Under the pieces are notes generated by a model that was given only the letters and a program-made list of their open reading frames with translations, was not told the origin of the DNA and made no database searches. From positions 220,916 to 284,915 of the forward strand of contig NW_006763134.1 in NCBI RefSeq assembly GCF_000264905.1: a stretch of 64,000 nt of DNA, given 5' to 3'. Position numbers and translations under genes: made by a program. Positions 34,291-46,894 of the stretch are shown piece after piece (position 1 is the first letter of the stretch; every line of letters starts with the position of its first letter). Source of the DNA: Stereum hirsutum FP-91666 SS1 (lineage: Eukaryota; Basidiomycota; Agaricomycetes; Russulales; Stereaceae).

Positions 34291-36600
34291 ATGGCGGTAT
34301 CTCCAGCATCCGTCATGTAAGTGCGTCTATTATATCAGTACTACGGTGTCCCTGACATTAGATCGTACACGACGCTCTGCGGTTAGTCATGGACCTGCGT
34401 TCATTGGGTAGGCCACATTACAGCCAGACTCACATCAGAAACCATGAAGCTCATCGTCCGAACATTTAGAATTTTCCTCAATCTAGTCAGTCATCGCCTG
34501 TCTTTACAAATTCCCCGGAATTTGACCCATCAATATGCCACGTAGATTCTTTATGGTGCCATGATCGTTCAGGTGCAACACACGAGCGCAAACTCGACCG
34601 AGCTATGCTGATACCTACCGTGTCCTAGGTCTTCTACTACTACACTCGTTACCCTCAGTGCGTTTTCCAACCATGTTAGACACGCTCTTAACTATATGCT
34701 CCTTGACTGAACCTGCGTTGGTAGAGATAAATTGAGCCTCAAGTTATTTGCACGTACTATGCAATTGATTACACTTGCCATAGCTCATCTCTGCACTCAG
34801 GTCGCATTGCTACTCGTCGCTGACACTGGTAGGTCCTTCAGTCCGCTAATCTGGCAACCTTCTGACCACAGCATTAGCCAACTCAATTTTTGACATGTGG
34901 TGGTATGAGCGCTGCTCACAGCTTCTAATCATGTCGTCTGAGAACTGACTCTTTTTTGATAGGATTTATGACGTGCTTGTCAATAATTGGGTAGGAAGTC
35001 GTGCTTGGTCTTGCCTGAGACATCGGCTCACATTGTGGTCGCGCAGGGCAACGAGGACGCACTCCTCGTTGCAAACTGGCGTAAGTAATACATGCAGTCA
35101 TCTCGAGATAAACTCACTCAAGACCGATTCCTGGTGTAGTATTCCTGTACAAATGTCTCCACTGATTTGGAAAACCGGAGCTCATGATATTTTTTTCTTA
35201 GTACGGATCCTGCGATAACTGGCATTATCGCTGCTTTAGTGCAGGTTAGTCTTTGAATCAAAATGACAGGGCCTCGTCTGCAATTCGAGTTAAGATCGGT
35301 TTTCCTAGGGCTTTTTCTGCTGGCGAATTTGGGTGAGCAAGTTTGTAGGCTGCGAGTCTTAGCAATCTCAACGGTATTGGCGCGTCTGGATTAGATATTA
35401 ACGAAAAGCAAGCTCATCGTTGGAGCCATCGGGATTGCAACTATCTGCTGTGGTCGTAAGTATCGTGGCTTTCTCCACCTGGCCCCACACTAACTCGCTT
35501 TACTCCTCGATAGTCGGAGGAGTCGGAGCAAGTCTTCATCATACATATTAATTTTCCGTCTGCTAAAACCCTTATGTTTTAGTCTGCCATTGCGGCCGGA
35601 ATACTGAAGGAGTGGACCCTCTTCCCAAAAGGCACTTTCATTCTTGTGTTGTGGCTAGCGGGTGGGGCTGTCGCGGATATTGGTATTACCATTGTCATAA
35701 CATGGCATCTCCGTCGTCACTCGGCCAACTTCACGCAGCAATCAGACCCACTCAATCGTGTGGTCAGAATGTAATATTTTTTTCATGACTTTCGCTATTG
35801 CTATCAACTCTAACACTCGTATCCAGGACCATCTCAAACGGATTGATCACAACACTGGTCAACTTGGCTGACAGTACGTCGCAACACATCTCATGTTAAG
35901 ACCAGTAGCTGATAAAAGTTTGGATAGTTATTGCCTTCGAGGCTTCGGTGAGCACTTAATACTGCATCTATTCGGACAGAAAACTAACGTTTACTGCTCG
36001 ATTCTCAAAACTTCAGCCCAGTGGACTGTGAGATATACTTCCTACGTCCTCCGTGGCCATATCATAATTAGCTTGCATCGTCATCAGTAGCTTTATGTTC
36101 AACATGCCGCTTGCGAAGCTGTACACAAATTCGTATGTGTATTTTACTCTGGCGTCTTTGCGTGGCACATAGTTAATTCATGTGCTCCTCAGGGCGTTGG
36201 CAACGTTGAACCAGAGGCAAACGTGTGTTCCATGCACCACATCGCACTATGCGCCACATTTAAACTGATGACGGGCTCTATGTCCGACTGAAAGCACCGT
36301 TCAGGAGCCGATCGCATCCTTCAAGTCACCAGCCGCTAAGCTACTTGCTGGTAGTAATCCTTCGGGCAGAGTGAGTGACTTATTAACGTCCACATCCTGT
36401 GCACTTGAGAGGTTGCACCTCTATGATCTATGGAGGTTATCTTGACGATCGCACCTTATTCACATTAGAACGAGAGACAAGCTCCAGGGGTGTCCGTCAC
36501 CGTGGAAAGGCACGAGATGGTCGATATGCCAGAGACTGATTTGAAGGGTAACTCCGAGTGGGAACTTGGACATAACAAGAGGAATGCCAGTATTGTCTGA
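34291..36600 (+). CDS. DUF6534-like multi-pass membrane protein
   Basis: Basidiomycete integral membrane protein family of unknown function with about seven membrane segments. Exons at the 5' end: 34291-34316, 34387-34407, 34470-34485 (16 bases), 34546-34572, 34629-34657. Further on are a 7-base micro-exon at 35140-35146 and a terminal exon ending at 36600. Joined text shows IHGPAFIGIFLNLILYGAMIVQVFYYYTR in pieces, then VALLLVADT, WIYDVLVNNW, DPAITGIIAALVQGFFCWRIW, ILKEWTLFPKG, VVRMTISNGLITTLVNL and FNMPLAKLYTNS, followed by ALATLNQRQ. All are family-typical. The C-terminal tail is hydrophilic. Boundaries around 34.73-34.83 kb are uncertain. The number of tiny exons is unusual, but no clear break is seen. 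Confidence 0.7.
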
Positions 36601-37252
36601 GGTCAATGATTTTGTAGATCCTGGGAATCCGTTTTCGTGAAGCGGGAGTAGTTTCAGAGCCGTTGAGCTAGTGTTTTACTTAGCAAACCGGCCAGTGGAA
36701 CGGGAAATATACGCGCTGCTAGTGGGAATGAAGATATGGGAAAGCCAGTGGTGGGACAAAGCGGCAGCACTCACCTGTAAAAAGGAGGCGAACTCATAAT
36801 TATCCCCCTGTCAGTATTGCAAGGCTTGCACAACCGCTCTTAACTGGGGGCACGTACTAAACACCGGATTCAGCCATATCAATCGCGTGAATGAAAGAGT
36901 CAGGCTCAAGCCAGACGCTGTATATATGCGAGGTTGAATCACCCCCATGCCAAGAACCCGCCAAGGGAGTTACCAGTATACTGAACTCAACTCAGTTTGC
37001 TATTCCACGATACTTGGTTCAACTTGCCTTCAATGCTCAGCATGCATCCGAGCACAAATCACATATCAAGTAGAAGACATAATTGAGCCCACCTATCGAA
37101 ACGGAGAGCCACCTCCGACTTCGATGGTTCCCCAAAGTCTCACGGCACTGTTTTGACGGTCACGCTATGACTCGGCACTGATAACTATCCTCATAATAGC
37201 CTGCTCTCACAGAGGCCCACAAAGATAACACTTGCTTTTAAACGCAACGCGC
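36601..37252. other. Intergenic spacer
   Basis: 3' region of the DUF6534-like gene and promoter of the deacetylase; nothing else recognised. Confidence 0.55.
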
Positions 37253-38594
37253 ATGGCCCCTATCATCAGTATCTCTCCCACCATGTCTACCACAGCCGAT
37301 AACCTTGCCGCTGAATACGGTCCTCGCGACTTGAAAGGCTACGGACAGCACACCCCAGACCCTAAATGGCCAAACGGCGCGAAGATAGCGATCAGCATAG
37401 TACTCAATTATGAGGAGGGATCTGAGGTGACAGGCGGTGAAGACGGTGTAACAGAAATGAGCGGTAGTGAAAAAGGTCCGGGGATGGTGCCTATGAGAGG
37501 AGCGAGGGACGTCAACACGGAAAGGTGTGATGATATATTCCGCAGGTCATATATTATCTGTCTGTACCGCAGCCGCTGATGCAGATGTCTTGATAGTCTC
37601 TATGAGTACGGGTCAAGGGCTGGGGTGTGGCGCGTTCTTCGTCTGTGTGAGTCTCATCCCGTCTAACGATGTCGTGCGCAAAGACGGCTGATGAAATATG
37701 AAGTCAAGGAATACAACGTTCACTGCACAAGCTACGCTGTGGGACAGGCTCTTGAGCGTCACCCGGAAGTAGCCATCGCTCTCGAACAGGACGGACACGA
37801 GTTGGCTAGCCACGGTTATCGCTGGGTTGATAGGACCTCATGGACCATCGAAGAAGAGGCCGAATATGCCAGGAAAGCAATCAATGGTGCGCTTCATATA
37901 TATTATCTCCTTTCAAGTGACTGAGGCTGCGATACATACAGCGATTAGCAGCACATCACCCTCTGGTACACCACCCAGGGGCTGGTACTATGGGAAAGCC
38001 TTCACGAAGAACGACGCTAGATCCAGAAGTTTGATCGCTAGAGTCTTCAAGGAGGAAAATATTCCCTTGCTTTACTATTCAGACTATTACGGAGATGACC
38101 TTCCGTACTGGTGAGCTGTCCCGTACCAATGTCGAGTGACCACTATCCATGCCAAACCCATGCCATATTATGAAGGATCCCATACCCAGGTGGCGAGAAG
38201 GACCAAGGCCTGCTCATCGTCCCCTATGCACTGGACACTAACGACTTCAGGGTGAGCCACTCACCTTTCATCCACTTCCATTCAAGCATGCGTAGAGCTA
38301 AACATAACCTTGTATTCCTGACAGAACACGCGGCACGATGCCTTCATATCTCCAAACGATTTTTCTGACTATCTCATTGCCGCGTTTGACGAACTCTATC
38401 GTGAAGGCGTTGCAGGACAGGCGAAGATGCTCTCTATAGGCCTGCACGGTCGTATCATCGGGAGGCCGGGTCGGATCGCAGGTCTGAGAAAGTTCTTGGA
38501 GTATGTGAAGGAAAAAGGAGGGGTTTGGTTCGCGACGAGGGAAGAAATAGCGAAACATTGGATCGAGACGTTCCCGTACGAGGCGAAGACGTGA
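37253..38594 (+). CDS. Polysaccharide-deacetylase-family protein, PuuE/allantoinase type
   Basis: Six exons: 37253-37524, 37597-37644, 37684-37886, 37918-38110, 38176-38251, 38325-38594; 1062 bases, 353 residues. The PuuE branch hydrolyses allantoin or related amides in purine breakdown, using a polysaccharide-deacetylase fold. Seen: HTPDPKWPNGAKIAISIVLNYEEG (in pieces) near the N-terminus, LYEYGSRAGVWR, HELASHGYRWVD, WYYG, YALDTNDFR, and GLHGRIIGRPGR near the C-terminus, all PuuE-like. NYEEG stands where chitin deacetylases have the DD metal motif, as is usual for this branch. The ATG at 37283 is an alternative start (10 residues shorter). No signal peptide, so cytosolic. Unrelated to the terpenoid genes as far as can be told. 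Confidence 0.85.
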
Positions 38595-38860
38595 GGTAAG
38601 CAAAAAGGGGATTGCCTAGGTGTGAGTGTGGGTTCGCTGTGCTGAGTGTACGATTATTTCCTGTGGGTGGTTGAGTAGCGAATAAGAGTCCGTCACCAAT
38701 CGATCAATCGATCATGACCTGGCTTGATTTCTGCTGTCATGTAAATTGGTCGCGTTCAAGTTACGTATTACTGCTGGGAGAGTTCAAATAGCATGAGGAC
38801 AGGAAAGCAGATAAAATGAGCCGTCGCTACATTGACTCACCCGACGTCTGGCCATAACAC

Positions 38861-40157
38861 TCAAGGTGATTTCTGCGATGCATCCCTCTCCTTTATCAAG
38901 TCTGCTCCCCATTCCTGGACTTCCGGATGCTTCAAATTAGGCAGACTGCTATCGAAAAACCCTTGAAGATCGTTGCCGTGAGCGCGCTCGTATTCGAGAG
39001 CTAACGAAAGCAACAGTAGGAGACTGAATATGACATAAACATAGATAGAGGCGGACAAGAGTACCTTGGGAGGCCATCTCGAATCGATCGAGATCTAGGG
39101 GTCCGCACGGGGGAAGGCGTGTCAGAAAAATTACGCGGGCCGGCACAATAACGCTGGGACGAACGACGAGAAACTGACCTTTGACGAACTTAGCCTCGTC
39201 CGTCTCCTGGTCTTCATATTCCTGCACGGAACAGGAACATGTAAGACTTCAAGCTTCAATGAAAATCAAATAACGACATATATACGTACTTGCCAGAGCG
39301 CTTCTATTCTTTGAGCAGCTGGGCTATTGTGCAACATTTCTGTGACGAAATTATGCATCGCTTCCTATGGGCATTAGGCATCAGCAGCTAAACACACTTC
39401 AAAGCCAGTGTCGAGTAATATACCGCTTCCAGGCGACGTTTCTCCGCCTTTGGAATTCCTTCGCGAGGGGCGATATCACCCACTAGAGTGCATCCATGAG
39501 CAGCAGGTATATCTACGAGGCTATGGACCGTTGGGCATACCTTGAGCTTCGGCGAGATCGTGTACGACCGCAAGCATAACACATCTGTTCAAAAGAAAAG
39601 ATCAACAGGAGCAAGCATGGATGGAAGTAGTCCGGAAGAAAAACAGGTCCCCACCTGGCGATGTCCAGCTTCGTGTCGGAAGAACACATCGCTAAGACGG
39701 CCATTCTGTACATGTGGTCTGAGATACTTTGGCCGGAAATGCGCAAAAAGGAGGCATAGAAAGAATGGTCATCTTCACCGTTCTCCAGACTGACAAGTGG
39801 GATGAACCAACCTCTCAGCATTTGGGATCTAAAGGCCACGACGTCCAATTCGGATCAGATCGCCGCACCAGATTCTTGAAAGAGCTTTGGATGGCTTACG
39901 CCTTGATCAACCCATCCGGTCCTCTTCTGCGTCTACTCAACGATGTACCACCATATCGACATTGTACGTCAATACGCGTAGACTTTGGCGGGCACGACAT
40001 AAAGTACGGAAAAGATCGGAACGCGACCCACCTTTAGCTTCTCTAAAATATGAAAGAACGCTAGTCTGTCCTCGGACTTGTTTCCCGAAGACTTGTACAA
40101 TGGAGGGAATACACGTTTCTCTGGTACTAGCGGGATTTGAGAGGCAGAAGAAGACAT
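38861..40157 (-). CDS. HD-domain phosphohydrolase, HDDC2/YfbR type
   Basis: Predicted 5'-deoxynucleotidase of the HD superfamily. Ten exons in transcription order: 40157-40032, 39923-39900, 39828-39812, 39726-39655, 39584-39541, 39482-39424, 39364-39290, 39221-39179, 39094-39065, 39000-38861; 630 bases, 209 residues, normal length. Metal-binding residues are present: His in SISDHMYRMAVLAM, His-Asp in VVHDLAEAQVGDIAPREG, and Asp in DLDRFEMASQA. The stretch LHNSPAAQRIEALWQEYEDQET and the C-terminal FFDSSLPNLKHPEVQEW are hallmark HDDC2 text. Exons 2, 3 and 9 are only 24, 17 and 30 bases. It shares a 221-base divergent promoter with the BTB gene at 40379. Conserved housekeeping gene. Confidence 0.92.
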
Positions 40158-40378
40158 GAACGGTGAAAGGGTTTGGAGTGCGGTGATTAGAGAAGAGTGA
40201 CACTGGATAGAGCGGAGTTGAACAGACTTGTCGGACGGCCAAATTTTACGGCAATTTCCGGTATATAATTGCATCTTTGTCGGACTCTCAAATATACGGT
40301 TCTGTCATACCTCCACAAAGGTAGCTCGTATATGTGATCCTTGTTTCGAGGAGTTACTCAAATAGCACATTTCTAACC

Positions 40379-41497
40379 ATGTCAAATAGGCTGTTCTTCC
40401 CTATGGAGTCGAATATGAATGAACCTCCACTCAAGCGCCGCCGCGAAAACGAGACTCCCGGTTCGTCGCGAACAGGAGGTTCCTCAGGCTCCGCGAGCTT
40501 TGAGAAAGACAAGGACGTCTGGTTAGATGACGGCAACGTCGTCCTGGTCTGCGAGGCCGGCGCTCATCGAACCGGGTTTCGAATATACAAGGGCCTTCTC
40601 TCACAGCGATGCGAGGTCTTCCGGGACATGTTTTCGGTCTGTGACGCGTCGCAGACAGGAGACGAGATGTACCAAGGATGTCCTGTGATCTTTATGCATG
40701 ACGCACCAACGGACATTCGGCGACTTTTGATGTATATCGTGGACCGAGAGTAAGAGGCTTATTTATTGACTTATTTCTTTCGCTGATCCGTACGGACTCT
40801 GATCGTACGGTCTATCACTGTCAGCTTCGCCAAGGATGTAAAAACACTTACCCTTGACGAGCTTGCCAGTCTTCTTCGCATGTCTACGAAATACGTTTTC
40901 CCGTCCCTTCGACAATCCGTCATCGCTCATCTCAAAGTCCTCTACCCGTCCACGCTCGACGACTTCCTCTCCATAGACCGCCTAACCATTCTTCCAGTCG
41001 ACTTCAACGGCATTACGGGTGTTCACCTTGGTCTCGAGTGCGATGTCCCGGTCATCGTCCCCGTCGCGTACTACCTCTGCTCAATCATCAGGCCTACAGA
41101 ACTTCTCCACGGGATTAAGGTCGAAGGCATAGGCATGCCTATCAAGCTGTCTGAGACTGCACATGACGCTCTGGCCACATTCCAAGAACGCTGGTCGGTT
41201 ACGGCGGCCACCACAGCCTTGCAAAATAGGCCATCTTTCGACTGCGTGGTCGCTCGCTGCCGAAATGGATACCCGAGGAGTCTATCGATGCAAGATGTTC
41301 TCATGCAGAACCCCTTGCTGATACTAGGCGAATGTTTCTTTTCAACTCAGGAAGATTCATACAGAAACGACGACCTATGTGCTAACTGCGCGCGGAGTTT
41401 GGATCGCAGGCGAGTGAGTATGCAGAAATCGGCATGGTCAAAGTTGCCGTATTGTTGTAACCTGGGCACCTGGGAGGAGCTGCAGAAGAAATGTTAG
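40379..41497 (+). CDS. BTB/POZ domain protein
   Basis: Two exons, 40379-40749 and 40825-41497; 1044 bases, 347 residues. BTB domains mediate dimerisation and often recruit Cullin-3 ligases. Seen: after a basic, Ser/Gly-rich N-terminus, the block DGNVVLVCEAGAHRTGFRIY, then LLSQRCEVFRDMF, HDAPTDIRRLLMYIVDRDFA across the splice, and DELASLLRMSTKYVFPSLR, the usual layout of the large Agaricomycete BTB family. C-terminal part has several cysteines (LCANCARSLDRRR) that could bind a metal. ATG at 40402 would shorten it by eight residues (MESNMNE start). Family is highly expanded in mushrooms; specific role unknown. Confidence 0.85.
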
Positions 41498-42037
41498 AGA
41501 CTGCTCATCTTCTCGCTCTCGTTTGGCAAGGTGCGTATACGGGAGATGTATGTGTTATCGCGTCTTGCCCATGATGATGTTTAGGAATTGCTCAAGACGT
41601 GCGAACCGGAGTGGCGATATTGGACAGGGATCGTCCGAGTTGCTCTACGGACCCAAGACGGGATTCCTGCGCACGTCATGTCTATAGCGTATAACACATG
41701 CATAGCACAAGTACGGCTCTGAATATGTGAAGTTGATAAGGATACAAAGGAAAACATAGTAGAAGCCGGTGACTGCATGGCTGTCTTTCCCCTTTGGTGT
41801 CCGGGGCCTCGAGGCTGTTGGTGGCACGTCGTGGTGACGAAGCGACACGAGTCGACCGTATTTGTCGCCGCAGATCTCCCTAGTGTTCGAATGTTGAAAG
41901 AATGGACAGAAAGACTAGGATTGATGTTGATGAGTTCAATGTCTTAGCGAACGAGCATCTAACTTGAAGAAATTGTATATTTGCCGCGAGCCTGCAGGCG
42001 CAAGGCACGGGGTTAGGGTTAACGCGCCACCTGACGC
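41498..42037. other. Intergenic spacer
   Basis: 3' region of the BTB gene and promoter of the FHA gene; no further feature recognised. Confidence 0.6.
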
Positions 42038-45000
42038 ATGCCCGAATTTGGCATGAACGGACAGTTCGACCTCGACCGCCAACACCCCTTCCTCACCGCC
42101 GCCAACGACGACGACGACCCCCTCAACGACGGCGCCGCCAGCATGCCCGCGCCCTATGCTCCAAACCAGATGCAGCAACCACTACCCGCTCTTTACCTCT
42201 ATCCCCTCAATGACTCTTTCCTCCCAAAACACATCCATCTCCCACAGGGTCCCCGAGTCAAGATTGGGCGCCAGACGAACGTCAAGACCGCGCCGGGAGA
42301 GAGAAATGGTTTCTTCGACTCGAAGGTGCTCAGTAGACAGCACGCGGAGGTCTGGGAGGAGAATGGAAAAGTACGTCGGCCTACGTTTTTTCTGTTGCGC
42401 GTTGTCGCTTCGTGTCACGAGTAGTCCTCAACGGTGCATGTGTTACGGCAGATTTACATCAAGGACGTGAAGAGCTCGAACGGCACCTTCATCAACGGCG
42501 AGCGGCTCAGTCCTGAAGGCGCAGAGTCGGATCCCTTCGAGCTCAAGACGGATGACATTGTCGTGAGTGCTTATTATTCAATATCGTTTCTCAGGCTCCA
42601 GTGCAATTGTGGGGGTGGATATATGCGAACTTCATGCGGCGTAATCGCGGCTCCTCCCACAAAATGTGGCGTTCGACTTGCTACACCACAACATGTCGGG
42701 TTTATCATGTCTGAGCCTTCGTCATGCTCCCCGCATACCGAACGTTTCAGCACCGCCAGCGGGGAGAGAGCAACCGGCTTGCGGGAAAGGTTAATGCACT
42801 GCAGTCGTCTTCGCGAGATCCTCGGCCCTTTCGAGAGCAATGGGTGCGGGTGTAGTCGTCAACAGCGATAGTTTCTCGCTATTCCGACTCTATTTCCTCG
42901 CGGACTTTTCGACAGGGGCGAGCAGCAAACCCAGCACTACGATCCTTCTTTTTCCCTCATTCATCCAGTCTGAGATCATCTTTCGGCAAGCTTCCTCGTC
43001 TTAGCATTGCTCGCTCCATCGCTGGCGTACCATCCAGCACCCGAGGCTCCATCATGCGTACTCGACGTGACAAGTACTATTCGAGGACCCTCAGCTTCTC
43101 TGCCCCTCGCTTGTATCAGAAAGACCTCATCTGAGCTTTTGTTTCTTTTTGTTCACAAACGTGCATCTCCGAGTCACTCGGCCTCGACCGTTGACCACAT
43201 CGCACACGCGTTTGCATCGTTCTCTTCGTCACGTCTTGCACCCCAGTTTTCCATCTGAGATCCGTTCAAAGCCTCTGCAGAGAGTAGGCGCGAACTACTC
43301 GCCAGTCTTTGGCCCCGGATTCATTTGGTGCTCTTCGGGCGCACAGACCAACTGATCGAGACCGGTCAGCGTGCACGACTAGAAGTACGAAGACGGACCC
43401 GTGGGGTCAATGACATCGGATCTAGTCTGGAAGCAAAGCCAACGTCAAGGCTACCTCCGCTGTGTCTAGGCCGCGATACTCACAGATGCATTGATGCTGG
43501 AAATAATGCGTCATGGAACTTGCTGTTATTTTTGTTCTGTGCTTTATTTTTATGGTTGCATCAAGTACTCATAACGTGTGACCACTAGGAATTCGGTATT
43601 GACATCGTCGGGGAAGACAACAAGACCATTATCCACCACAAAGTCGCCGCCCGCGTCGTCTGTGTCTTCACCGAACAAGACGCCCAATCCGCCGCGCGCG
43701 CCGAACAGCATCAAAACCCACCACTCGCTAATCTCTCTTCCCAACCTAATGGTAGCGGCAGCGCATTCAACTTTGCAGGCTCGCAAGGTCCAGGCCCTGG
43801 ACAATCTCAACGACGACCAGCGATGCAGCAGCAAGCCCTCGCCGGGATGGGTGGCATGGGCGGCAACATGCGACCGCCGGGAAAGAGTGGCCTCACATTC
43901 GACCATATCCTGAATCGTCTCCAGGGCGAGCTCCAAAAGACGCGCGAGACTGGTGCGGAGCTCCATTCTCTGACGGGCGCGATGAGTGACATCCATGAGA
44001 CGCTTGGTGGCAACTTGGTAAGTTTCGTGTTGGATATTGGCCGCAGCCATTGCTGATATCGTCGGTCGACAGCCTCAGCTTCCCCCATACCCACAGTCCC
44101 TCCCGCCTGTCATGCCACCACAGCCTTCTCCGCCACAGGCCACCGATGCCCACCCGAACGGCCATAATGTCAACGCTTCCTCTTCCTCATCCGCACTTGC
44201 CGAGCTCCAAGCTCAACTTCAAGAGACTCAAATGTCGCTCGCTACTCACATGGACAAGATCCGCTCGCTGGAAGGCATGCTCGCGGAGCATGAGGCGATC
44301 AAGCGTGAAGTGAGCACGCTCCGCGAAATGATGGAGGACGAAAAGCGCGAACTGGAGATGGTCCGCGGGCGGCGGAGATCCAACACGGTCCGTGCCGATG
44401 ACGGTGATGGCGACGGTGAAGAGGGAGAGTTCGTTGGCGGGCATCATGACGATGACGATGACGCACGGAGCATCTCGACAGTCACGCCACACGAGCTCGA
44501 GCGAGTCGAGGAGGAGGACGAAGAGCAGTTGGCGGCGGAGCAAGAAGAGGAGGAGCGGCGGCGGCAGCAGAGGGAGGGTGAGGAGTCCATGACGAGACCA
44601 AGGACGCCAGAGCCCACCGGGATGGGGATCCGTATGGACGACGAGTACGATGGAGGGAGGGGATCGAGGTCACCATCGCCACCACAACGCGACCGTCATG
44701 CGATGTCGAACGCGAGGGAGAACGATATGACCGATCGGCTCGACCACCTTTCTACGCAGCTCGAGTCGGCCTTGGAGCTTTCTCGCGCCCTTCAGGTTTC
44801 CCACGCTACCGCTCAAACCACTATTTCACTCCTCGAGTCGAAGGTCACCTCGCTCGAGTCGCTCGTGCAGGCATCTCAAACCCAGGTGGCAGAGGTGCAG
44901 GCTACCGTGACAGAGACGAGGGAGGAGGAGCGCAAGTCGTTGAGCGAGATGGTCAAAGAGTGGAAGAAGGGCGTCGAGGGGCAATGGAGCGGTGTCAGGG

Positions 45001-45827
45001 AGGAGTGGCGGGAAGAGCGAGAGAGGTTGAACAAGGCGAGGGAGGAGTGGGAGAGGCGGGTCGTGGGTGTAGAAGCAGGTGTCACGCGAGTTGGGGATAA
45101 AGTCGAGAAGGCGGTCGCCTCGCTCGCTCAGCAGCAGCAGCAAGCGAGCCAGAACGGCAACGCCAGACCAGAAGTCGGACTCGTTACCCCTCCTAGCCCG
45201 CGTAGCCTCTCCTCCGACTCAGGCAAGCAGAGATCTAGGAGAAAGCGTTCGACAGCGTCGAGAGGCAGGCCTCGATCCAACTCGGCGGGCTCGAAAAAGG
45301 AGAAGATTGGGGACGCGGATGCGGATGTTGACGCGGAGGGATACACGAGCAGCTCTGAAGGCGCGACGTTGCTCAACGACGGAACGGACGACAAGGCCTC
45401 CTCGATCCACCGACATCTGCAGGGATCGAGGACGAGGAGTCCTTGGATGCACGACGACTCGGAAGATGAGGATGCGGATAGACGGTTCGGTGGTAAGGGC
45501 GGTGAGAAGGAGAGGAAGGGATTGGTAGGGGCGGGCAAGTATCCCATCACGCCTGATTCTTCAGTCAGAAAGTCATCGACTGGTTCGATGACTACGATGG
45601 GGACAGAAGAAGATGGGTTACAAGGCCCTGCTCCGGCAGACAAGGATATGGTCCCCATGAACTCACTGGTCCGTTCCCCGTCTTTTTCTGGTTTGTGCCT
45701 AAAAATCCTCATACCATTTTCGATCTTCTCCCAGGCGCGACAGAATATGCAGTATTCGACAGCCGTGGGGGTTATCGTGCTAAGTGTGGCGGCAGCCGCG
45801 GTCCTTTGGAGAGTAAAGGCAGAGTAA
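42038..45827 (+). CDS. FHA-domain, coiled-coil, tail-anchored protein (SLMAP/Far10-Vps64-like)
   Basis: Exons 42038-42370, 42452-42562, 43589-44017, 44073-45668, 45735-45827; 2562 bases, 853 residues. The intron at 45669-45734 is 66 bases and in frame, so it might be retained (875 residues). FHA core: KIGRQTNVKT, then SRQHAEVWEENGK, then SSNGTFINGERL, covering the Gly-Arg, Ser-x-x-His and Asn-Gly phosphothreonine-binding positions. Next come a Pro/Gln-rich linker, long coiled coils (about residues 330-390 and 490-570), acidic and Ser/Arg-rich stretches, and one hydrophobic segment at the very C-terminus (STAVGVIVLSVAAAAVLW). This layout matches SLMAP and yeast Far9/Far10, membrane-anchored members of the STRIPAK phosphatase complex. 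Intron 2 is 1026 bases, far longer than any other intron here. Confidence 0.88.
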
Positions 45828-46894
45828 ACCATCGTCTTTCATAGCTCATACTTCTATATCATCTGGATACTGGATTCACTTACCTTCTCTTTAGTCGCCT
45901 CGATACATATTCTCTCGCATAGCTTGATCTGGTGTGGCCACTCACGTCTCTGCGTATCCTCCACCGCTCTTATCTTCCTCTAACTATAGCTACAACTCAA
46001 TATGCATGCAATACCTCTAGTCCGACCTTTTTTGTTTTCCATTTTCCATTTTAACCTTTACTCTTTTTATTATATCGATGAATCCGTCATGACCACTCTC
46101 GTTTCCCCTTCTTATTGCCGTCTTCAATTCGTTGTTTATCGTTCGTATTTTTTGACATTTTCGTTTGTTCATGTTCGTTTTATGTTTTCGTTGTTCTTCG
46201 CTTCGCGGTCCGTCTGTCGTCTGGCATTCCTGTCTCTTGTCTTGGTGGAGGCCGGTCGTCTCTATTATGTCGATGTCGATATCGTTCGTGTTCCGTTTGA
46301 TCTGTCGCACAAAATCATACATATGTTTATTGGACAGTCCATACATCTTCGAGAGTTGTGGCTCCTCGCGATTCACACTCCTTGGGGGTCGGACCTTGAA
46401 AGTAAACCGTGACCAAGTGCCCCCCTCGACGTTCTCGAGACCGAAAAATACCTCGAGATAAACGCTCTCTCTTCCCGATACCGCTATCTTTGATTTTCCT
46501 TCGATATCACCGTCGCCCAAACAATTCAGCCTTGATACTGACCATTGCAAAACATCGAATATTGAGGCCGGAGAGGTGCAGTTTCTGAGAGAACTGAACA
46601 TCTGTTCGTATCTGCCTCGGAGGGGGCGGCTGTCCTTCCGTCTCATGCCCTCGTGTATCGCGCGTCTTCTACTTCTTCCACTGCTTCTTCGACGAACAAT
46701 GTTGACAATTTCGGTTGCTCGTCATGCTGTTGTCTACCCCTGTGCTCCTGTGTGCTGCGTGCATTGAACTATATAAAGCTTGTGGAGCGGGCTCAGCATG
46801 CTTGGAAGGAAGGTCGTGTTCCTTGTCACGGTGCTAGTGGGACAGATCACCACATTCTCTCTGGCAACGACTTCGTCGCACCCTGCTAACGACC
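45828..46894. other. Intergenic spacer
   Basis: T-rich 3' region of the FHA gene. A 209-codon minus-strand frame (46646-46017) is long but very basic and low in hydrophobics, with no motif. I treat it as chance. The promoter of the next gene lies at the right end. Confidence 0.5.

Noticed and set aside
37350..37430. Missing metal-binding Asp pair in the deacetylase
   Set aside because: The NYEEG wording at that position is normal for the PuuE/allantoinase branch and does not indicate inactivation.
46017..46646. Long minus-strand frame of 209 codons
   Set aside because: Composition is highly basic with no hydrophobic core or motif; it lies antisense to T-rich 3' sequence, where such frames arise by chance.
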